Positions 56,833 to 64,000 of a DNA stretch of 64,000 bases are shown piece after piece. A program made the position numbers and the translations under genes. The notes beneath the pieces were generated by a model. It searched no databases. It had not been told where the DNA came from and saw nothing but the letters and a program-made list of their open reading frames with translations. This DNA comes from Cynocephalus volans (lineage: Eukaryota; Chordata; Mammalia; Dermoptera; Cynocephalidae): positions 155,484,369-155,548,368 of the forward strand of contig NC_084463.1 of assembly GCF_027409185.1 (NCBI RefSeq). Direction: 5' to 3'. The first letter of the stretch is position 1; every line of letters starts with the position of its first letter.

Positions 56833-56945
56833 GTAGTATAATCCCTATCTCATGTATTCTTTCTAAAATCTGACTTCTAATAACCCAGTGGAAAGGAAAA
56901 TAAATCAGATTTTTGTTTTATTATGGAAAGATGCTTCTTGACTTT
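56833..56945 (+). repeat. Direct duplication, right copy
   Basis: Second copy of 56344-56456. At about 113 bp it is far too long to be an LTR target duplication. Confidence 0.8.
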
Positions 56946-56993
56946 AGCTGACATCACTATTACAAAAAAACATCGAATAAAAAATCATTATCA

Positions 56994-57113
56994 CACAACA
57001 AGCATACAGAAAGGACATTGTTGGGTGGGGGGGGGAGAGGGAGGTAGGAGGGAGGTTTCAGTAATGGGCCACAATAATCAACCACATTGTATATTGACAA
57101 AATAAAATTTTTA
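56994..57113 (+). mobile_element. Very short 5'-truncated LINE-1 (about 120 bp)
   Basis: AAAAAATCATTATCA at 56979-56993 is repeated at 57114-57128. The insert is the sense 3' end of the young L1: 'cagaaaggacattgttggg', a G-rich tract and 'tgtatattgacaaaataaaa'. Confidence 0.85.
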
Positions 57114-57310
57114 AAAAAATCATTATCATCATCATTAAGATAAATTTTTATTGTATTTGAGGTGGGGGGTGGCTAAGCCTCAGAGATTTTATTTAAATCA
57201 GCTGCTGGGATTCACACATGCCCTGATACATACATGGTGGTTTAGAATTGGGGACTTGGAAAACAAGGTCAACATTTGTTCTTCAAAGTTGTGCAAGACA
57301 TTGTAAAGCA

Positions 57311-57515
57311 GAGAAGTACAGAACACGAGACTTACAGTCTGACAGATCTGGGTTCAAATTCTGACACTGTAACTTACTATTTGTCTGAACTCGGGCAAGT
57401 TACTTAATCTCTCTGACCTGTTTCTCCTCATCTGTAAAATGTAATAATATCTACTACCTTATCAGTTTTTATGAGGGTTAAATGAAAATAAAGCAGATGT
57501 GAATAGCACCACAAC
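57311..57515 (+). repeat. MIR SINE
   Basis: 'gacagatctgggttcaaattctgacactgtaacttac', 'cgggcaagttacttaatctctctgacc' and 'cctcatctgtaaaatgtaata': well preserved MIR with the tRNA-like B-box region. Confidence 0.85.
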
Positions 57516-58422
57516 TACTTAATAATGATGTTGCTGGTCTTGCTGTTGCTGTTAAAGCCGAGGTGGGATTGTGGTCAGATGCGTCAGAGATGTGGCAGAA
57601 ACCTTCACGCTTCTGTTATGACTCCTCCTATATCTCCAACAACTTCAATGGCCATCTTTTTAAGGTGGCAATTTGGTGCTGAAACTCCTGATACAGCAGT
57701 TCTGATTTGCAAATCTACTGCTGTAGTACTTATATTTCTCATTTATAAATTAATTTTGCCTCTCTTAATACTCAATTGAGTCATCGACAATGTCTACAAG
57801 TTCATGTCCATAAGTTACTCTTAGCTCCTTGTTTATGATACGTGCAGACTCTTCTACAATCTTCTCTACAAATTCTTGCCTCTCTACTTCATAATATATA
57901 TTCATTTATTCTTAAATCTATTCAACAATCATTTAGGGAGTGCATACTATATGCCATGTACTCTGTTAAGAGTTTGGCATACAACAGAGAATGATGCATA
58001 GACTCTGCTCTCAGCATGATAAAGGGGGGTAAAGAAGAAGGGGAAATATGCAGAAACCTCTAAGTTAGAAAGAGCTTTGGATATTCAAGGAACAAACTAG
58101 ATAGCTTAGTGTGTCTGACTTTGGTATGTGAGGGGCAGATGGAAAGGTATAAGTCTGGAGAGAGAAGAAGGGTGTACATCACAGGAGATTATAAGACAGG
58201 GCAAATCTGTGAGTCTTAAGAAGCAATTGGACATTTATGTGGTGGTGTGTTGAAACTGGGTTACACTGGCTTGTGAGAACCAATTTTAAATTTTCAGAGA
58301 GCACAGGTTGACATAATTTGGGTTGCTTGAAAGACGCTATGACAATATTTATACTACAGAGATTGGCAAAAGCCACAAATTACATTCCAACCCCCAACCC
58401 TCCATCCTGGAAAGCCGGTTGT
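57516..58422. other. Intergenic, no gene seen
   Basis: No exon or repeat recognised apart from 'atgccatgtactctgttaagagtttggcatac' near 57951, which resembles an L2/MIR remnant. Confidence 0.35.
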
Positions 58423-58588
58423 TAAACATTTACCATCACATCACCGAATAAGTAGGACAGGCCACGTACTAATATGAAATTTAGAAATATAATTGTGGTT
58501 CCAATGTAGAGTGCATTGGAAGGAGTAAATGAAAAGGGAAGGTTGGTTAGGAATCTGATGCAGTAAACCAAGCAAACAATGGGTGTAT
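58423..58588 (+). repeat. Duplicated 166-bp segment, probable source copy
   Basis: From 'taaacatttaccatcaca' to 'aaacaatgggtgtat'. Present again at 61899-62065, same orientation, with roughly 7% differences. Here it lies in ordinary-looking non-repeat sequence. Confidence 0.85.
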
Positions 58589-60804
58589 ACAGACTTCAGT
58601 AGAAAGAAAGCTGTTTATATTAACATTTGAATTGCCATTTTCATTTAAATTCTGCCTCTCTCCTACCGTTATTTTATGCCAGAGACCAGCTCCGCAGGAT
58701 TCATTGGGCAAGTGTGGATAACGACCACATGAATCTTGCTTTATTTGTTGTATGTTTTTACTTAATCTTTTACGCACTGATTTATCTTTTAATCAAAACA
58801 TTTCTTATTTTGTTTCTATTGAAAAAGAAAGGTCAAAACATTCCAAAGCATTCATGCTGTGACAAAAACATCTACTCATGCATCAATAGTTCACCCCAAA
58901 GCCTGTGGCTTGTGGCCAGGAAACTATACAATAGCAGCATGTTTGGCTTTAAAGAGCATCATATTTTTAATTTGAACTATAATTCTTAACCTTCTTAGCT
59001 TACAATTTAACACTTTTTAAATCTTACTTATACTTACTATACTTGATTTTAATAACATTGATTAGTTATGTTTGACCATTGTTTATACTCTATATAATAT
59101 AATCACTTTAATTTATAATCAAATCACAGTATTTTTAACATGATTTTTTATCATAAAACTTAACTATAAATATCTATTAAATTTTATGTTATTGATACAA
59201 GTTTTACGTTACAAACTGATTTAAACAAAACCTGTTAATATCAAAATTTATGTTTTTCTACTATCTAACTTATTCATCTTTGTAACAAAACTTCTCATCT
59301 CTCTGCCAAGAGACTCTGGGAACAGCACAGTGGACAAAGTGAAAAGTTAAATGACCCTTCTTAAGTTTGTTAAAATACACTGCGTCATTCTTATTATTAC
59401 TATGGAATGACATGTTCTTGGTGAGTCAAGTGAAGCAGTGGGAGTAGAGAAGGAACAAAGAAATCTGTAACTGGTTGTGATCAATTAGTTGTAAACAAAC
59501 AGGAAATTCCACGGAGCCACGTCAAACATACGGGGCCCCCTTGCAGCCTGTTGAACAAGGGGTATCATTCCTCGGGCTCCCATGCTGTTCCCTATCGCAA
59601 GATGGCTCTCGACAATTTTATAAATAAGCAAATTAATTATTTCATTCTATTTTCCCAAAGGTATCTGCCAACAAACTTTGATCAAAACATATTAGCAGCC
59701 TGTAGTGCACACTCTGATTGCCTCTCCAGCATTCGTTGTATCCTAGATTGACAGCAACCTTGAGATTTTGCTGGGGTTAGCATTACCCGGAGCACCAGGG
59801 AAACATTCTGAAAAGTCTAAATCTGCTAGGACTATTCCATTCATGATTGTGTTAGTTCATAACACTCCCCTGGACCAGGGGTTCAGTTGTGAAGTCATCA
59901 CTGGTAAGGCAGAGACATTTTTGGTAGGTGTGTATATGACCTCTCTCATAATATGTGTGAATTCAAATTCAAGTAGAACTAGTAGCTATTAGGTGACCAT
60001 CACATAAACCAGTCTAAGTGTTAAGCTAAAGGCAGCACAAGAGAAATTCAGAAAACAGAAATCAAGCTCTAATCTAATCAGATCTGAAATTTAACCTATG
60101 TCTGGAATTGGAAGTCTCAACAAACACATGCATTTTTTTTTTTTTTTTTTTTTTTATAATTTAAATGATACTTGTTGCAAATAACTTCTCCTATTCTGGC
60201 TGGGGTTTTGTTGTTGTTGCTGTTGTTGTTGTTATTAACTTTTGCTGTGCCCCTCACTCCCACACTGTTGTTGGGACCAGTTTATTAATTTTTTATCATG
60301 ATTTAGGTATTTTGGATTTTGTACAAGAAAACTTTCTTCACCTCAAGGCCAAAGAGAGACAATATTGTACCTTTTCTTATTAAATTTTTAAAGTTTTTCT
60401 TTTTTCTATAAAGAGCTTTTAATACATTTGTAACTTATATTTCCTATAGAGAGTAATGTTATTATCATTGTTGTTATTATTAACCTTGTGGTGAACTCAA
60501 AATTCCAAAACTTTTTATTAAATATCTCATCACATTATATTCAACCTCACAAGTGTGCATGTATCTATTTGAGAACTTCCAATTCCAATGACATGTTTTT
60601 ATTGTTAAAATAACAAATTGTTTTAGATGTATAACTTTATAACTATTCTTATCACCAAGGACAAATTTTCCTATTTCAGGTCTTATTTTATGCTCTTTAT
60701 TTATATTGTATAATTTTCTCTTTCCAGATCTTGCTCTTCTTTACATATATATAATATAGACATACATGTATATCTATATTATATATTACATGTATGTTTA
60801 TATC
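58589..60804. other. Intergenic, no gene seen
   Basis: AT-rich at 58980-59280. 59500-59990 is more CpG-rich ('ccacggagccacgtcaaacatacgg') and may be an LTR-type remnant I could not place. A T-run (60132-60156) and a GTT-rich tract (60210-60236) are simple repeats. Confidence 0.35.
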
Positions 60805-62735
60805 TAAAAGGTAATTTCTTTCTTTTTTTAATTGAAATGTATTGATTATACATGTTTATGGGGTTCAAAGTTATATTTCAATACATGTATGCAATGTGTG
60901 ATGATCAAATCAGGGTAATTAGTGTATTTATCATTGCGAAACTTAGTCATTTTTTTGTGATGTGACCTTTTTTTCATTGAAACATAATTGATTATACATA
61001 TTTGTGAGGAACAGAGTTACTATCAGTATTTGTGTACAATATGTGTTGATCCAAATCAGGATAGTTGGCATATTCATCACTACAAAATGTACTCATTCTT
61101 TGTGTCCATTAACCAATTTCTCTCTAACCCACCTCTAATAACTACAGTTCTGTTCTCTCCTTCTGAAAGTTCAAGGTATTATTGTGTTTGTTTTTTGTTT
61201 CTTTCTTAGCTTCTGCCGGGCACGTATGAGTGAGGACATGTATTTCTTTTTCTATGTCTGGCTTATTTTGCTTAACATAATTTTCTCCAAGTTCATCCAT
61301 GTTGCTGCAAATGGCAGAATTTCATTCTTTTTTTATGGCAGAGTAGTATTTCATTATGTTTATGTACTACGTTTTCTTTATCCATCCATCCATTGATGGA
61401 CATTTAGGTTGATTCCATATCTTGGCTATTGTAAATAGAGCTGCAATAAACATGGGAGTGCAGGCATCCCTTCAACATAATGATTTCCATTCCTTTGGGT
61501 ATATACCCAGCAGTGGAATTGCTGGATCATGTGGCAGTTCTAGCTGTAGTAGTCTGAGAAACCTCTATACAGTTTTCCATAGTGTTTCTACTAATTTATA
61601 GTCCCATCAACAGTTTAGAAGAGTTCCCCTTTCTCCACATCCTCACTAGCATTTGTCATTCCATCTTTTTGATAATAGCCAGTCTAACTGGGATGAGACG
61701 ATATCTCAGTGTGGTTTTGATTAGCATTTCCCTGATGATTAGTGATCATGAGCATTTTTTTATTTACCTATTGGCTATTTGTATGTCTTCCTTTGAGAAA
61801 TGTCTATTCAGCTCCTTTGCCCATTTTTTATTTGGATTATTATTTTTTTAAAAATGTTAAGTTGTTTGAATCCCTTGTATATTCTGGATATTAATCCCTA
61901 AACATTTACCATCACACCATTGAATAAGTATGGCAGGCCATGTACTTATATGAAATTTAAAAATATAATTGTGGTTGCAATGTAGAGTGCATTGGAAGGA
62001 GTAAATGAAAAGGGGAAGGTTGGTTAGGAATCTGATGCAGTAAACCAAGCAAACAATGGATGTATTTTAGTTTGCAAATATTTTCTCCCATTCTGTAGGT
62101 TGTCTTTTCACTCTGTTGATTGTTTCTTTTGCTGTGCAGAAGCTTTTTAGTTTGATATAATCCCATTCGTTTATTTTTTCTTTTGTTGCCTGTGCTTATG
62201 GGGTCTTATTCATAAAGTCTTTGCCCAGTCCTACATCCTGAAGTGTTTCTCCTTGTTTCCTTCCAGGAATTTTATAGTTTCAGGCCTTATATTTATGTCT
62301 TTAATCCATTTTGAGTTGATTTTGCTATATGTTGAGAGGTAGTGGTCTAATTTCATTCTTCTACATATGGATACCCAGTTTTCCCAGCACCGTTTATTGA
62401 AGAGGCTATCCTTTCTCCAGTGTGTGTTCTTGGTGTCTTTGTCAAAGGTCAGTTGGCTATAAGCTTGTGGGTTGATTTCTGGATTCTCTATTCTGTTCCA
62501 TTGGTCCATGTGTCTGTTTTTATGCCAGCACCATGCTGTTTTGTTTACTATGGCTTTGTAGTATAGTTTGAAGCCAAGTAGTATAATGCCTCCAACTTTA
62601 TTCTTTTTTGCTCAGAATTGCTGTGACTTTGAGGTCTTCTGTTGTTCCATATAAATGTTAGAATTGTTTTTTCTATTTCTGTGAAGAATGTCATTGGTAT
62701 TTTGATAGAGATTGAATCTACAGATTCAATGAGCT
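60805..62735 (-). mobile_element. Older LINE-1, antisense, interrupted
   Basis: 3' UTR at 60805-61150, then the antisense ORF2 C-terminal half ('gtttgatataatcccattcg', 'tttccattcctttgggtatatacc'). Interrupted at 61899-62065 by the 167-bp duplicated segment, which replaces about 15 bp of L1. The region ends near a 20-bp palindromic-looking stretch, 'attgaatctacagattcaat' (62713-62732). Confidence 0.8.
61899..62065 (+). repeat. Duplicated 167-bp segment inside the LINE-1
   Basis: Second copy of 58423-58588, placed between L1 'attctggatattaatccc' and 'tagtttgcaaatattttc'. No A-tail and no obvious target duplication. Confidence 0.85.
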
Positions 62736-62885
62736 CCACCTCCTGGAGAGAGGAATATCAAAGAAATGTCAAACTAATATGGACATTTCTTAAAACAACC
62801 ACAGTAATAAATATTATAGAGAAGACTTTTTGAGGCTACAAAAATATCTTATTTTTCCTTGAAGTTTCACCCACAAATTTTATTT

Positions 62886-62917
62886 AAGTTAAATTAAATT
62901 AAATTAAATTAAATTTT
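62886..62917 (+). repeat. (TTAAA)n microsatellite
   Basis: About six TTAAA/TTAAAT units. Confidence 0.85.
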
Positions 62918-63036
62918 TTTTCTTAATTTTTAACTTAATGTTTAGATAGAAAATTATTTTCTCTACATAGAAATGAAGGAAAACATCACAAATTTAATTT
63001 GAAGCCAATTGGTAAAGAACAAATTTAACACTCAAA

Positions 63037-63360
63037 GATTAACATCTTTAATGCAAAATGAAATCTTAAAAATGGATTAGAAAAATCTAAGCAGAAATTT
63101 GGTGAAGGACATGAGCAAATAAGACACAACCCACAGAAACACAAGTGGCTGTGGCTAATAATTGCATTCTAAGATGTTGTTGTGGGGGAGGGGCAGGGCT
63201 GGCCCTCAGCTCACGTCTCAGGACCCGGTACAGCTTTTCTGTTGCTTGCCTGGTTGTGGGAGCAGGAGGAGCTTGAGGCCCAGACTCCCATCTCAGGATC
63301 TTGGCTGGCTGGCTCCATTGCTTGCCTGGTTGTGGGCAGGGGCCTCACCCACAAATTTTA
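63037..63360 (+). repeat. L1 fragment fused to GC-rich segment, copy 2
   Basis: 'gattaacatctttaatgc', 'agaaaaatctaagcagaaatttggtgaagg', then G/C-rich sequence from about 63180. The same order as 4889-5190. Within it 'tctcaggacccggtaca...gcttgcctggttgtggg' is imperfectly repeated as 'tctcaggatcttggctg...gcttgcctggttgtggg', a short tandem unit. Confidence 0.65.
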
Positions 63361-63420
63361 GCATTCATATGTAGATTTTGCCTTTAGCAATTGCCAGCAT
63401 AATGTTCAAAAGGTGATTTT

Positions 63421-63558
63421 CTTTTTTGTTATGTTTTAATTGACACGTGATAATTGTACATAATTATGGGATACAGAGAGAAATTTCAATACATATATAC
63501 AATGTGTGATGATCAGACCAGGATAATTAGCATATCCATCACCCCCAAAATTTATTAT
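63421..63558 (-). mobile_element. Old LINE-1 3' UTR, antisense
   Basis: 'gttttaattgacacgtgataattgtac', 'atacaatgtgtgatgatcagacc' and 'taattagcatatccatcacc' match the 3' UTR piece at 60805-61080. Confidence 0.65.
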
Positions 63559-64000
63559 TTCTCACCTAAGTTAGAATGGCTATTATCAAAAAGACAAAAA
63601 ATAACAAATGCTGGTAAGGATGGGGAGGAAAGGCAACTCTTATACACTATTGGTGGGAAAGTAAATTAGTACAGCCATTACAGAAAACAGTATGCAGGTT
63701 TCCCAAAAAACTAAAAATAGAACTACCATATGATCCAGCATTGTAGCACCTGGGTATTTATCCAAAGGAAAGGAAATCAGTGCATTGAAGAGACATGTGC
63801 ACTCCCATGTTTATTGCACCACAATGCATAATAGCCAAGAAATCAACCTAAGTGTCTGTCAACAGATAAATGATTTTTAAAAAGTGGTATATATATATAA
63901 ACAATAATGTACTATTCAGCCATGAGATAACAACAACAAAAATCCTGTCATTTGTGGCAAAATAGATGAGCCCGGAAGACATTATGTTAAGTGAAGCAAG
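63559..64000 (+). mobile_element. LINE-1 3' fragment, sense, runs off the window
   Basis: 'aagttagaatggctattatcaaaaagac', 'accatatgatccagcattgtagcac' and 'gatgagcccggaagacattatg' are sense L1. It sits head-on against the antisense L1 3' UTR to its left. Confidence 0.75.

Noticed and set aside
62713-62732. 'attgaatctacagattcaat' as a twin-priming inversion junction of the L1
   Set aside because: Only about 14 bp of sense L1 follows before unrelated sequence, too little to claim an inversion.

Overview
This is nuclear DNA from a placental mammal: short exons with GT-AG introns, AT-rich intergenic DNA, and many mammalian repeats (LINE-1, LINE-2, MIR, MER5-like, MaLR and other LTRs). Part of the oocyte-secreted-protein (OOSP) to MS4A cluster, equivalent to human 11q12.1, is present: an OOSP-family gene, then OOSP2, then MS4A3, all on the + strand. 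I saw no Alu or rodent B1. Instead there are tRNA-derived SINEs with tRNA-Ile-like heads (10478-10627, 24599-24712, 29470-29571) and an L1 subfamily with a C-rich/(TG)n 3' UTR. I take this as pointing to a colugo (Dermoptera) or another non-anthropoid mammal; the species call is tentative.

Layout. 1-12 kb is repeat-filled intergenic DNA, including a composite retroelement (6485-8998) bounded by a perfect 16-bp target-site duplication and carrying nested L1 and LTR insertions. 12154-22097 holds a five-exon, 186-codon OOSP-type gene with signal peptide, four-cysteine ZP-N-like region and a cysteine-bearing tail, followed by a poly(A) signal. 22.3-29.1 kb is intergenic, with a solo LTR and a palindromic mariner-like MITE. 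29173-34675 holds OOSP2 in four coding exons, 195 codons, with a TATA box 70 bp upstream. 34.7-45.3 kb is intergenic. 45329-53993 contains every coding exon of MS4A3 in order, but broken by a stop codon, frameshifts and lost splice sites, so it looks like a unitary pseudogene. 54-64 kb is mostly L1 plus two local duplications.

The two OOSP genes are tandem paralogues with identical intron phases (1, 0, 2) and an identical second-exon length (179 nt). Both start about 70-75 bp downstream of a TATA-like box, so they probably share oocyte-type regulation; they encode secreted proteins. MS4A3 is normally a four-pass haematopoietic membrane protein. Comparisons with human OOSP2 and MS4A3 are from memory. 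Repeat boundaries without stated target-site duplications are approximate.
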